The position numbers and the translations under genes are program-made. Below, in pieces: positions 23,886-32,865 of a stretch of 39,498 nt of DNA; within the stretch, counting starts at the first letter, position 1; each line of letters opens with the position of its first letter. The notes under the pieces were generated by a model. That model was not told the origin of the DNA. It searched no databases and worked only from the letters and a program-made list of their open reading frames with translations. This DNA comes from Aliarcobacter sp017996075. Its GTDB lineage: Bacteria; Campylobacterota; Campylobacteria; Campylobacterales; Arcobacteraceae. The stretch lies in assembly GCF_051062515.1 (NCBI RefSeq), contig NZ_JAMXEK010000014.1; one strand, written 5' to 3'.

Positions 23886-25058
23886 TTAAAGTTGTTGAGA
23901 GTTAGTTTTTATATTAAAAATATTATTAATGTCTTGATCATGACTTTTAGATTCATTATTTTTAATATCTATTCTATTTAAATTAGTTTCTAGAGATTTA
24001 AGTTTTGCAGTAAGAATATAATTTTCTTGGATAATCTTCTTTATTCCATTATCTAAACCTTGTAAATTATAGTTTTGTTGTTTTATAAAATCTAAAATAT
24101 CAATATTTTGATCATTGGTATATTGATGTTTTTGTATATATTTTGATATTTTTTTTATTATATTGTTCTTTTCTCTAAATTTATTCTTATGTTCTATATA
24201 TTTCTTTTTAAAAGATATATATAAAAACTTGTAAGTAAGAAATTTTTCAGTATCTTTAAACTTAAATCTAGAATCAACACGTCTTTTCAAATATTTAATT
24301 TTTTCCATCAATTTCTCTATTTCAGTATTTTTATTTTCTATAGTAGCTTCATTCTCTTTTATTAGCTTATTTCTTAATGTTTCTTGCTCTTGAATATATC
24401 TGAATTTTCTTGGGTGAATATGTTTCTTAATATTTTCATTTACAATCTTTCCATTAATATTTTTTTGTTCATACTTAGCTTCTTTGCCTCTTTCAATATT
24501 CTGTATGTATTTTTTTGAAATTTCATAAATATCATCCTGTAATTTTTTTAGATAATCTCTTTTCCAATTTCTTCGTATCATTTTTCCATCTTTTGATACA
24601 TTTGCAAAAAGAAAGTGTATGTGTCTATTTATAACTTCTTTTTCATCATTATCTATGTGTCCTTCGTGATTATGATAAGATGCATGCAATATATTAGTAT
24701 TATTATCTTGCTCAAATTTTTTAATAAAATCATTTGAAATTTGTATTATTTGATTTTCATTAGCAACAACATCTCTTCCTATTACGATTAACCCCTCTTC
24801 AATAATAATAGCATCAGATCTTAATTCTCTTTTATTTTTATTATTTTTTTTATATCTTTCTCGAAGAATTATTATCCATTTATCCCATATTTTAATTGCT
24901 TCTTCTTGATTTTTAATTTTTGGAGCTTGTTTGATATTTACTACACTTTTGATCCAATAAGTTGCTAATATTAAGCCAGAATTATGTAGAAGATTGTGTA
25001 GGCTTGGTCTTGGATATAATTTTGCTTTTCTTATAATTACTGCATTTGCATTTGCCAT
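23886..25058 (-). CDS. Relaxase-like mobilization protein
   Basis: The protein has 390 residues. The N-terminal ~215 residues look like a relaxase: a histidine-rich segment HASYHNHEGHID (125-136) is followed by NRHIHFLFANVSKDG (144-158), which resembles the metal-binding H-x-H motif of MOBV/MOBQ-type enzymes. An expected nicking tyrosine would be Tyr15 or Tyr34. The second half is charged and predicted coiled coil (about 220-310). Relaxases nick one strand at oriT and lead it into the recipient cell. Two palindromes and a nick-like motif lie upstream. The exact family is uncertain because the motif spacing departs from MobV. Confidence 0.7.
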   Translation of the reverse strand: MANANAVIIRKAKLYPRPSLHNLLHNSGLILATYWIKSVVNIKQAPKIKNQEEAIKIWDKWIIILRERYKKNNKNKRELRSDAIIIEEGLIVIGRDVVANENQIIQISNDFIKKFEQDNNTNILHASYHNHEGHIDNDEKEVINRHIHFLFANVSKDGKMIRRNWKRDYLKKLQDDIYEISKKYIQNIERGKEAKYEQKNINGKIVNENIKKHIHPRKFRYIQEQETLRNKLIKENEATIENKNTEIEKLMEKIKYLKRRVDSRFKFKDTEKFLTYKFLYISFKKKYIEHKNKFREKNNIIKKISKYIQKHQYTNDQNIDILDFIKQQNYNLQGLDNGIKKIIQENYILTAKLKSLETNLNRIDIKNNESKSHDQDINNIFNIKTNSQQL

Positions 25059-25074
25059 ATTTTTTCCTTTTTTT

Positions 25075-25103
25075 ATTGCTGAATGAGTAACTCAATCAAC
25101 AAT
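25075..25103. promoter_or_regulatory. 29-bp near-perfect palindrome before the mobilization gene
   Basis: It is centred on A25089, with 12 of 14 base pairs matching; the inner half-site is TGAGT and the outer is ATTG. It starts 17 nt upstream of the mobilization ATG. Possible roles are an operator for autoregulation or part of oriT. Confidence 0.55.
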
Positions 25104-25807
25104 AATATTTATTATTTATTGTATTATGCCATTTAAAAAATACCAAATCAATGGGTTTTATAAATTATTTTTTTTGTTTATGGAAAGGTTTTAATATTAT
25201 AAATTCATATGAATCTAACATAGTCTAATATAAGCTAAAATTATTTTAATAAATTTTTTAAAATTTAAGATAAATAAAATTTTTATAACTATTTTTTTAT
25301 GATATCCAGAACTAAAATTCTAATGTTTTCTAAATATTTCACTTGAAGATATTAACTTATTTCATAATTACCGTTGAATGAGTTATACACATTCAGCGAT
25401 AATTATTTTGGCTAAGTTTGCACAATGGTACCAAATGCGCCATGGTTCTTAAATATAGCTTAATCTAATATAACTTAACTTTTAAAATAACTTTGACTTA
25501 CAAAGTGATTCTTTTTGCTAACAATTTTAATTATTCTTCAACTTAGAAAAAAATCAACATTTAACTCTTAGCATAAAAAATCTTTCTCATAAATGGTGGT
25601 TTTTAAGAATGAAAAAAAGTAAATATTTAAATTCCATAAAATCATACTTTTAAATTCTCAAAAACTATTCTCAAAACTAATTCTTAATTTACTATAATTA
25701 TAATGAGTTTTAAGAATATTTCAGCAAATAGAAATTATATTATATTTGATATATCTTATATTATTAGATATAATCATAATAGATTAAAACAATTTAAAGG
25801 ATATATA
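25104..25807. promoter_or_regulatory. Non-coding region with candidate oriT (core 25367-25441)
   Basis: About 700 nt without a gene. At 25367-25403 is a 37-bp imperfect palindrome, 14 of 18 pairs Watson-Crick plus one G-T, sharing the core TGAATGAGT with the palindrome at 25075. About 20 nt further is TGGTACCA (25426-25433), which overlaps AAATGCGCC (25433-25441), similar as I recall it to the nick region of MOBQ-type plasmids. Two copies of TCTAATATAA lie at 25224 and 25464. The layout suits a transfer or replication origin; the nick site itself is not proven. Confidence 0.4.
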
Positions 25808-26056
25808 ATGATAACTTATGGTGTTACAGACATTCAGAATAAACCATCTTTAATAAAAGCTATAGATGTAGCTAAGATAATAGATAAAAGAGCTCATACA
25901 ACTTTAGGATATTTTATCTCTTCAAAATATGATAATTATATTAAACCAATAATTGAAAAAATTGATAGAGAAGAAAAACTAGAAAAATTAAATAAATTAA
26001 AACAACATCAAGATTTAGAATTTGTAGAAATTGGAGTTGATGATGGAATTAAATAG
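25808..26056 (+). CDS. Putative type II antitoxin
   Basis: The protein has 82 residues from the ATG at 25808, chosen because AAAGGA lies 7 nt upstream; an ATG 105 nt earlier has no ribosome site. The sequence ITYGVTDIQNKPSLIKAIDVAKIIDKRAHTTLGYFISSKY resembles small antitoxins that bind DNA with the N-terminal part. The helical, charged C-terminus would wrap the toxin. It overlaps the MazF-like toxin by 14 nt, the usual layout for such a pair. Confidence 0.65.
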   Translation: MITYGVTDIQNKPSLIKAIDVAKIIDKRAHTTLGYFISSKYDNYIKPIIEKIDREEKLEKLNKLKQHQDLEFVEIGVDDGIK

Positions 26057-26248
26057 AGGAGATATTGTAATTGTAAACCTATATCCTAAAAAAGGTGATG
26101 AAGTTGGAAAAATTAGACCAGCTGTAATTATTTCAGGAAATGATGAAAATTCAATTTTAGATACTGTTATTTTACTTCCTCTTTCAACTGATTTAATAGA
26201 TGATATGTTTCCATATAGATTAAGAATAGAAAAAAGAGATAATCTAAA
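26043..26248 (+). CDS. MazF/PemK-like toxin, cut by assembly gap
   Basis: About 68 residues are readable from the ATG at 26043 (GGAG 6 nt upstream). LNRGDIVIVNLYPKKGDEVGKIRPAVIIS is the typical opening of MazF/PemK endoribonucleases, with the GDIV strand and the RPAVI segment at the RNA site. LLPLSTD matches the following strand. The C-terminus falls into the 10-N gap; the 7 codons after the gap (QKFSLG, stop at 26279) cannot be joined safely. The toxin would cut mRNA when free of its antitoxin. Confidence 0.75.
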
Positions 26249-26258
26249 NNNNNNNNNN
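26249..26258. other. Assembly gap (10 N)
   Basis: Ten unknown bases interrupt the toxin gene. If this is a scaffolding gap the true length is unknown, and the left (mobilizable element) and right (resolvase, metal genes) sides might not be adjacent in the genome. Confidence 0.95.
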
Positions 26259-26283
26259 CAAAAATTTTCACTAGGATAATTTA

Positions 26284-26832
26284 ATGCTTATAGGATATGC
26301 AAGAGTTTCTACAACTGACCAAAACTTAACACTTCAAAAAGATGCTTTAGAAAAAGCTGGATGCGAAAGAATTTATGAAGATGAACTAAGTGGTACAAAA
26401 GATAATCGTCCAGGTCTTTTAAAAGCTCTTGAGATGCTAAGAGAAAATGATACTTTAGTTGTATGGAAACTTGATAGATTAGGAAGAAGTGTAAAAAGTC
26501 TAATTGAACTTGTTAGTGAACTGAATTCTAAAAATATACATTTTAAAAGTTTAACAGATTCAATAGATACATCAACACCAAGTGGAAGATTCTTTTTTCA
26601 TGTAATGGCAAGTTTAGCCCAAATGGAAAGAGAATTAATTGTTGAAAGAACAAAAGCTGGACTTGAATCTGCTAAAAGATTAGGACGTGTTGGTGGAAGA
26701 AAAAGAACTATGACAGATAGTAAACTTGCAAGTGCAAAGAAACTTTTAGAATCAGGTATCCCACCAAAAGATGTAGCAAAAGATTTAGGTGTATCTTTAG
26801 CTACACTTTATAGGTGGATTCCTGCAAGTTAA
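26284..26832 (+). CDS. Serine recombinase (resolvase/invertase type)
   Basis: The protein has 182 residues. The catalytic domain begins MLIGYARVSTTDQN, with the nucleophile Ser9. The arginine-rich LVVWKLDRLGRS and the E-helix region MASLAQMERELIVERTKAGL are intact. The C-terminal HTH_7 domain contains ESGIPPKDVAKDLGVSLATLYRW. Such enzymes resolve transposon cointegrates or invert DNA and are common beside plasmid and resistance genes. No matching res or inversion site was identified nearby. Confidence 0.9.
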   Translation: MLIGYARVSTTDQNLTLQKDALEKAGCERIYEDELSGTKDNRPGLLKALEMLRENDTLVVWKLDRLGRSVKSLIELVSELNSKNIHFKSLTDSIDTSTPSGRFFFHVMASLAQMERELIVERTKAGLESAKRLGRVGGRKRTMTDSKLASAKKLLESGIPPKDVAKDLGVSLATLYRWIPAS

Positions 26833-26847
26833 TCATATAATAGTTCC

Positions 26848-27177
26848 TCAAACATTTTTATTTCCTATAAATATAATAAATGCACCAATCATTGCTAAAC
26901 TTGCACCAATAATATCCCATCTATTAAAACTATCTTTTTCAACTAATACAAGCCATATTAAAGAGGCTATTATATAAATTCCACCATAAATAGCATAAAC
27001 TCTTCCTGCATTTTCTACATCAATTTTTGTTAAAACATAAGCAAAAAGAACTAAAGAAACAACTCCTAAAGCTATCCACCAAGGAGTTCTTTCAAGTCTA
27101 AAATATAACCAAAAAGTAAAACAGCCAAATATTTCAAAAAAAGCTGCTAAAAAAAATATCCCTAAATTACCTATCAT
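26848..27177 (-). CDS. YnfA-family membrane protein
   Basis: The protein has 109 residues and four membrane helices. YnfA (UPF0060) hallmarks are FFEIFGCFTFWLYFR (14-28), GRVYAIYGGIYIIASLIWL (about 58-76) and the final helix with DIIGASLAMIGAFIIF. The family is a small multidrug resistance-like fold linked to export of cations and drugs. It follows the P-type ATPase gene by 15 nt on the same strand and is probably cotranscribed. Confidence 0.9.
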   Translation of the reverse strand: MIGNLGIFFLAAFFEIFGCFTFWLYFRLERTPWWIALGVVSLVLFAYVLTKIDVENAGRVYAIYGGIYIIASLIWLVLVEKDSFNRWDIIGASLAMIGAFIIFIGNKNV

Positions 27178-27192
27178 ATATTGTCCAATATT

Positions 27193-29277
27193 TTATTTCT
27201 CTTTTATAGTATTTAGAATTCTCATAGAATTAAAAATAGCAAGTAAAGCTACACCAACATCTGCAAAAATCGCTTCTTTCATACCAATGATTGCTCCTGC
27301 ACCAAGAACAAGAAAACCAATTTTAACTATCATAATAAAAACAATATTTTGATAAACAATTGTTTTAGTTTTTTTAGCAATTTTTATAGCATCAACAATA
27401 GATTGTATATTATCATTTAAAAGAATAATATCAGCAGATTTTACAGCTAAATCACTACCAATTCCACCCATAGCAATTCCAAGATCTGCGTTTGCTAAAG
27501 TTGGAGCATCATTTATTCCATCACCTACAAAAGCCGTAGGTTGATTCGTCTGTTTTTTTATCTTCTCAAAATAAGTCAATTTTTCTTGAGGTAAAAGTTC
27601 ATATTTTACTTCATCTATGCCCAATACAGTAGCTACATTTAAAGCAACTTCCTTTTTATCTCCTGTTAACATATACGTTTTATTGATATTGAGTTTTTTG
27701 AGTTCACTAATGACGCTTTTTGCTTCAGTTTTGATAATATCATCTACTACAATATAACCTGCAAATACATTATCAATGGCGATTAAGATTGCACTTAAAT
27801 TCTCTTTTACATCATCATATTGTATATTAAATTTTGTAAGAAGTTTTGTATTTCCTATTAAAACTTCTTTGTTATCTACAATTGCTTTTATTCCCATGCC
27901 ACCAAACTCTTCATGAGTTATTATATGTTTTAAGTCAATTTCTTTACCATAAGCCTTTACAATAGACAGTGCAATAGGATGCGTTGAAAAACTCTCTGAA
28001 TAGGCTGCAAGTTTTAAAAGTTCATCTTCTGGTAATAGTTTGCTCTTAATATCTGTGACTTCAAATACTCCATGGGTAAGTGTACCTGTTTTATCAAATA
28101 CAATATTTCTTATTTCTGTTAGTTTTTCTACATAGTTTGCACCTTTTACCAATACACCTCTTTTAGATATAGCACCAATGGCACTAAAAAAAGATAATGG
28201 AACAGAAACCACTAAAGCACAAGGGCAAGAAATTACTAAAAAAATTAATCCTCTTTCTATCCAATCTGTAAACACTGCTCCTTGGATAAATAATGGGGGA
28301 AGTGTACTTAATAAAACAGCAAAAATAACTACAATGGGTGTATATACAGCAGCGAACTTCGAGATAAATTTCTCAGCAGATGCTTTTTTTGAAGCTGCAT
28401 TTTCAATGAGTTCTACAATTTTAGCAATAGTTGAATCTTTATAAAGGGATTTTACTTTTATATATGAAGCATTTGATATATTGATATAACCACTGATAAG
28501 TTCTTCATTTTCATTGATGGTTTTAGGTTTAAATTCACCTGTAATTGTACTTGTATCAAAAGAACATTTTTTTGAAAGAAGTATCCCATCTACAGGTACT
28601 TTTTCTCCTACTTTAACTAAAATAGTATCGCCGATTTTTACATTTTCAGGTGTTTTTTGAATAATATTTTCACCCTCTTTAACATTTGCAAATTCAGGTT
28701 TAATATCTATAAGTGCATTAATATTATCTCTTGAATTATTAACAGCAACTGCTTGGAACATCTCTCCTATTTGATAAAATAGCATAACAGCAATCCCCTC
28801 AACATATTCACCCAATGCAAAGGCTCCAATAGTTGCAATGCTCATTAAAAAATGTTCATCAAATACTTTACCATTTTTTATATTTTTAATAGCTTGAAAT
28901 ATTACATCCCGACCAACTAACAAATAAGCAGTTACATATAAAATGAGTTGAAGGTTTTTATTGCTTACATAGTTGTAAGATATAAATGTTAAAATAATAG
29001 AAATAATTGTAATTAATAAAAGTTTTTTATTAAGAAGTTCCCAAAAAGTTCTCTGTTTTTTTGTTTCATCTTTTATAATTAGGACTTGTTTCTCGATTTT
29101 TTGAATCTCATTTTCAATTTTGTCTAATAAATTTTTTTCACTTTTTTGTTCAAAACTCAAAGTCGAAGTAGCAAAATTTAATTTTACATTACTAAGTTCA
29201 TCGAGTTCATTTAATCTTTTTTCGATTTTTCCCGCACAATTTGCACAATCAAGATTTTGAAGTTTTACTGTTGTCAT
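27193..29277 (-). CDS. cadA: Heavy-metal P-type ATPase (Zn/Cd/Pb type)
   Basis: The protein has 694 residues. The N-terminal metal-binding domain has CANC (11-14). The transport motif is CPC (351-353) in ISCPCALVVSVP. Phosphorylation motif DKTGT (395-399) and nucleotide hinge GDGIND (585-590) are intact, and HP lies near 433. The CPC with following S-x-P and the C-terminal helix resemble P1B-2 exporters of Zn2+, Cd2+ and Pb2+ rather than Cu+. It pumps the metal from cytosol to periplasm, where the RND system upstream could take it across the outer membrane. Gene symbol is by family resemblance. Confidence 0.9.
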   Translation of the reverse strand: MTTVKLQNLDCANCAGKIEKRLNELDELSNVKLNFATSTLSFEQKSEKNLLDKIENEIQKIEKQVLIIKDETKKQRTFWELLNKKLLLITIISIILTFISYNYVSNKNLQLILYVTAYLLVGRDVIFQAIKNIKNGKVFDEHFLMSIATIGAFALGEYVEGIAVMLFYQIGEMFQAVAVNNSRDNINALIDIKPEFANVKEGENIIQKTPENVKIGDTILVKVGEKVPVDGILLSKKCSFDTSTITGEFKPKTINENEELISGYINISNASYIKVKSLYKDSTIAKIVELIENAASKKASAEKFISKFAAVYTPIVVIFAVLLSTLPPLFIQGAVFTDWIERGLIFLVISCPCALVVSVPLSFFSAIGAISKRGVLVKGANYVEKLTEIRNIVFDKTGTLTHGVFEVTDIKSKLLPEDELLKLAAYSESFSTHPIALSIVKAYGKEIDLKHIITHEEFGGMGIKAIVDNKEVLIGNTKLLTKFNIQYDDVKENLSAILIAIDNVFAGYIVVDDIIKTEAKSVISELKKLNINKTYMLTGDKKEVALNVATVLGIDEVKYELLPQEKLTYFEKIKKQTNQPTAFVGDGINDAPTLANADLGIAMGGIGSDLAVKSADIILLNDNIQSIVDAIKIAKKTKTIVYQNIVFIMIVKIGFLVLGAGAIIGMKEAIFADVGVALLAIFNSMRILNTIKEK

Positions 29278-29293
29278 TGATATTTTTCCTTTA

Positions 29294-29334
29294 AAGTAAA
29301 AGATAAGAGATGTTAAATATCTCTTATCTTACTT
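29294..29334 (-). terminator. Hairpin between ATPase and YtkA-like gene
   Basis: Arms AAGATAAGAGAT (29300-29311) and ATCTCTTATCTT (29319-29330) are perfect, with a 7-nt loop; AAGT and ACTT can extend the stem past an AA bulge. It lies just downstream of the stop of the minus-strand gene at 29343 and upstream of the ATPase ribosome site. Confidence 0.6.
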
Positions 29335-29342
29335 ATTTTTCG

Positions 29343-29735
29343 TTAATTAAATGTAAAAGAACCTTTTGAAGTTCGAGTAACTCCTCCTGTCATTATATTA
29401 TATGTAATAACGTATCCATATTCACCCTTTTCTGAAAGCGTAACATTAAATGAATAGTTTTTTTTATCATTGACACTATTGCTGTTATACTCAACTTCTT
29501 CACCATTTGGTTTATATACTTTTAAATTTACATTTACTTTATCCAATGGCTTATTCTGATAAAGAATTTTTACATTAAATTCATTATCTCCTAATTTTAA
29601 TTCATCGTACACTTTTACTAAAACGCTATAGTCTTTAGTAGTTTGATGTGATAAATATATCTCTTTTGCATTTAAAGAAGTAGTCCCACTTAATAAAATT
29701 CCTGATACAAGTAATATTCTGAGTAAATTTTTCCT
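29343..29735 (-). pseudogene. YtkA-like exported protein; start codon changed to AGG
   Basis: The frame covers 130 codons. It opens with KNLLRILLVSGILLSG..LNA, a clear signal peptide, then a ~105-residue beta-sandwich resembling YtkA/FixH-like domains (LYQNKPLDKVNVNLKVYKPNGEEV ... GEYGYVITYNIMTGGVTRTSKGSFTFN). The position where ATG is expected, right after AAAAGG-AAAAA, reads AGG (29735-29733). No other ATG, GTG or TTG precedes the signal peptide. A GTG at 29612 would give only 89 residues without a signal. Either the gene is inactive or the base is a sequencing error. It is last in the czc operon. Family members often bind or deliver metals. Confidence 0.65.
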
Positions 29736-29764
29736 TTTTTTCCTTTTGTTTGATTTAAATTATA

Positions 29765-32700
29765 TTATTGAGCTTTTAAGCTAACTGTGACTTTTTCTTC
29801 TCCATGATGATCGTTTTTATAAAACAAATAATATGTTGAAGGTAAAATCAGAAGGGTTAATAGTGTTGAACTTATTATTCCTCCAATTACAACGACGGAT
29901 AAGGGATATTGTATTTCACTTCCTACTCCTGTAGCAAACAACAAAGGTAAAATACCAAAAAGTGTTGTAAATGCTGTCATTAAAACAGGTCTGAGTCGCA
30001 ATAGTGTTGCATCTTTTAGAAGAGTTTTTAAATCCACATGGGGAAATTTTTCTCTTAATTCATCGATAAAACTAACAAGTACGATTCCATTGAGTATAGC
30101 AATAGCAAAAATTGCAATAAATCCTACAATAGCAGATACCGATAAATATACACCACTTGCTACCAACGCTAAAATAGCACCAATTAAACCAAATGGAACA
30201 TTCAATAGAATCAATAAGGCTTTTTTTAATGAATTAAAGGCAGTATATAATAGCAATATTACAAGAAATACTGATAAAGGTACTAGTATCATAAGCTTTT
30301 GCGTAGCTTCCTGCATATTTTTAAAATCACCTGCCCATTCTATAAAATAACCCGTTGGCATATCCACTTTTTCTTGTATTATCTCATTTGCTTCTTTAAC
30401 AAATGATGCAATATCTCTTCCATCAACTTCTATAGAAAGTACCATATAACGATTTAAATTCTCTCTTTTAATAAATGAGGGACCTTGAACAATCGATATT
30501 TTACTGATTTGTTCTAATGTTACAACAGCTCCTGAAGAAGAACGCAAGGTTAATTCTTTAATACTTTGAATATCCTTTTTAGCATTTTCTATTTTTGCGA
30601 CAATACCAAATCGTTTTACACCTTCAATTTTTTCTGTAACTTCTTCTTCTCCTATACCATTTCGAATCACACTCATTACTTCATCAACATTAATTCCATA
30701 TCGAGCAAGTGCCAAATAATCAGGTTCAATTTTAATTTGAGATTGTCCCAATTGTGATTCAAGACTCAATTGTTTTGCACCATCAATATCACTAATGTTT
30801 TGCTGTATTTTTGTGGCAATATCATTAAGTACTTTTTGGTCATTTCCAAATACTTTTATGGCTAATTCAGCTTTAACACCTGCTAATAACTCTTCAACTC
30901 TCATAGCAATAGGTTGTGTAGGAACAAATTGTACATATTCAAACTTTTTCTCAAGTTTTTCATTAAGTTCATTTGTCAATTGTTCTAAATCTTCAATATC
31001 ATTACTAAGCGTTAATAAGACTTCCATATAGTTTGGTTGAGCAGTTTCACCTTTTTCACTTCTTCCCATCATTGATAAAACAGAAAGAACCTCTTTGGGA
31101 TACTCTTTTAAGATATACTTCTCAACTTCTTGTGCCATTTCAACTGATTGACTAAGACTTGTTCCAGGAATTGCTACTACTCTGTACATGATTGATTCTT
31201 CATTTAAAGTTGGCATAAACTCTCGTCCTTGAAAAGACAATAATGCTACGCAGATAAAAAACAAAGCAGATATACCTATAAAAAGCTTTTTTGCATTATT
31301 TAAAGCAAAAACCAATATTGGACTGTATCCATGTTTAATCTTTTTCATAATTGAGTTATCAGAACTCTTTGCTGGTTTTAGCAATAAGTAAGTTAATACA
31401 GGAACTAAGATTAAAGCAACAGCTAATGAACCCAACATAACAAATACAATATTAATCGCCATAGGACTGTAGAGTTTTCCTGCTAAACCACCTAAACTTA
31501 ACAATGGTATAAATACTGCTGCAATAACTAAAATAGCAAATGTTACAGGAGTAGCTACTTCTTTTGTGGATTCTGCGACAATTTCAAATTTACTTTTATC
31601 TTTTTCATCATGAAGTTTTCTAAAAGTATTTTCAACAATTACAATGGTACCATCAACAATCATACCAACTGCAATTGCTAAACCACTTAGACTCATCAAG
31701 TTTGCACTTAATCCAAAATACTCCATAAGTAAAAAGGCAATAAGTAAAGATACAGGTAATGATAATATAACAATAAATGCGGAACGAAGTTCAAATAAGA
31801 ATAAAAACAGTACAATTGCAACTAAAACAACTCCTGAAGTTAATGCAGATGTCATAGTATTCACTGCTTTTAATGTGATTTCTGAACGGTCATAAATTGG
31901 GTTTATTTCTACACCATCTGGCAATGTTGAGTTAACTGTTAAAATTTTTTCTTTTAATAATTCAACTACTTTTGCCGCATTTGTTTCTGTTCTTTGTAAT
32001 ACCATTCCAATAACAGCTTCTTTTCCATCAATAGAGATGGCTCCAAATCTTGGCATCGAACCTATTTGTACTTTTGCAACATCTTGAATAACGATTGCTT
32101 GTCCATTTTGTGATTTAATCACACTATTTTTTATATCATCAATATTTTTATATAAACCAGCACCTCGAATAAGATACTGTTCTTTATTAAACTCTAAATA
32201 TTGTCCACCTGCTGCTATATTACTTCGTTGTAGTGCTTGAACGACATCATCATAAGTAATATTTAAGCTTTGTAGCTTTTTAGTATCAATTAAGACATCA
32301 TATTGTTTTTCTTTTCCTCCCCATCCAATGACTTCTTCAACACCTTTTACACTTTTAAACAAAGGACTTACAATATACTCTTGCATTTCTCTTAACTCTT
32401 GCAAAGAGTATTGATTGTTTTTATCTTTTATCTCATACCAAAATACTTGTCCTAAACCAGTTGTATTGGGTCCAAGTGTAGGTTTTCCCCAACCATTTGG
32501 AATGTCAACTGTATTTAATCGCTCACTTACAAGTTGTCTTAGAAAGTTTATATCCATATCATCTTCAAAAAATATAGAGACATACGATAATCCAAATATA
32601 GAATTGGACGTTATCATTTCAACGCCTGCCATACCAGACATTGCTGATTCAATCGGATAAGTAATTAACTTTTCAATATCTTCTGCAGAATTCCCTGGGC

Positions 32701-32857
32701 TTTCTGTATAAATCACTACTTGCTTAGGAGTAATATCAGGAAATGCATCAACAGGGATATTTTTATAGGCTCTAAATCCCAATGCACAAATGGATATAAA
32801 AAGAACAATGACTAAAAGTCTGTATTTTAAAGATAGGTCAATAAGTTTATCTAACAT
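29765..32857 (-). CDS. czcA: Heavy-metal RND efflux pump, CzcA/CusA family
   Basis: The protein has 1030 residues, full length for HME-RND pumps, with 12 membrane helices in two related halves. The opening KYRLLVIVLFISICALGFRAYKNIPVDAFPDITPKQV is typical. The helix-4 signature reads AVG-MIV-D402-G-T-IVI-VEN (396-410): the second Asp of the zinc-type motif is kept, but the first is Ala as in Cu/Ag pumps, while the following GT is not the AA of CusA. Metal specificity therefore cannot be assigned from this motif alone. It pumps periplasmic or cytosolic ions outward through the CzcC-type channel with the adaptor upstream. Confidence 0.9.
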   Translation of the reverse strand: MLDKLIDLSLKYRLLVIVLFISICALGFRAYKNIPVDAFPDITPKQVVIYTESPGNSAEDIEKLITYPIESAMSGMAGVEMITSNSIFGLSYVSIFFEDDMDINFLRQLVSERLNTVDIPNGWGKPTLGPNTTGLGQVFWYEIKDKNNQYSLQELREMQEYIVSPLFKSVKGVEEVIGWGGKEKQYDVLIDTKKLQSLNITYDDVVQALQRSNIAAGGQYLEFNKEQYLIRGAGLYKNIDDIKNSVIKSQNGQAIVIQDVAKVQIGSMPRFGAISIDGKEAVIGMVLQRTETNAAKVVELLKEKILTVNSTLPDGVEINPIYDRSEITLKAVNTMTSALTSGVVLVAIVLFLFLFELRSAFIVILSLPVSLLIAFLLMEYFGLSANLMSLSGLAIAVGMIVDGTIVIVENTFRKLHDEKDKSKFEIVAESTKEVATPVTFAILVIAAVFIPLLSLGGLAGKLYSPMAINIVFVMLGSLAVALILVPVLTYLLLKPAKSSDNSIMKKIKHGYSPILVFALNNAKKLFIGISALFFICVALLSFQGREFMPTLNEESIMYRVVAIPGTSLSQSVEMAQEVEKYILKEYPKEVLSVLSMMGRSEKGETAQPNYMEVLLTLSNDIEDLEQLTNELNEKLEKKFEYVQFVPTQPIAMRVEELLAGVKAELAIKVFGNDQKVLNDIATKIQQNISDIDGAKQLSLESQLGQSQIKIEPDYLALARYGINVDEVMSVIRNGIGEEEVTEKIEGVKRFGIVAKIENAKKDIQSIKELTLRSSSGAVVTLEQISKISIVQGPSFIKRENLNRYMVLSIEVDGRDIASFVKEANEIIQEKVDMPTGYFIEWAGDFKNMQEATQKLMILVPLSVFLVILLLYTAFNSLKKALLILLNVPFGLIGAILALVASGVYLSVSAIVGFIAIFAIAILNGIVLVSFIDELREKFPHVDLKTLLKDATLLRLRPVLMTAFTTLFGILPLLFATGVGSEIQYPLSVVVIGGIISSTLLTLLILPSTYYLFYKNDHHGEEKVTVSLKAQ

Positions 32858-32865
32858 AATATCCC

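Larger units (their letters stand above)
20540..26248. mobile_element. Integrative mobilizable element (left part)
   Basis: Members in order from the left end: att fragment of tRNA-Leu(GAG), tyrosine integrase, small HTH protein, RepA-like ATPase, AlpA-like HTH protein, mobilization protein with candidate oriT, and an antitoxin/toxin pair. There is no type IV secretion gene, so it would be mobilized by another element. The right border is not found: no second copy of the tRNA fragment is visible in the window, and an N gap follows at 26249. Confidence 0.7.

Noticed and set aside
25703..25807. N-terminal extension of the antitoxin from an ATG at 25703
   Set aside because: No ribosome site precedes it, the extra residues look random, and the ATG at 25808 has AAAGGA at the right place.
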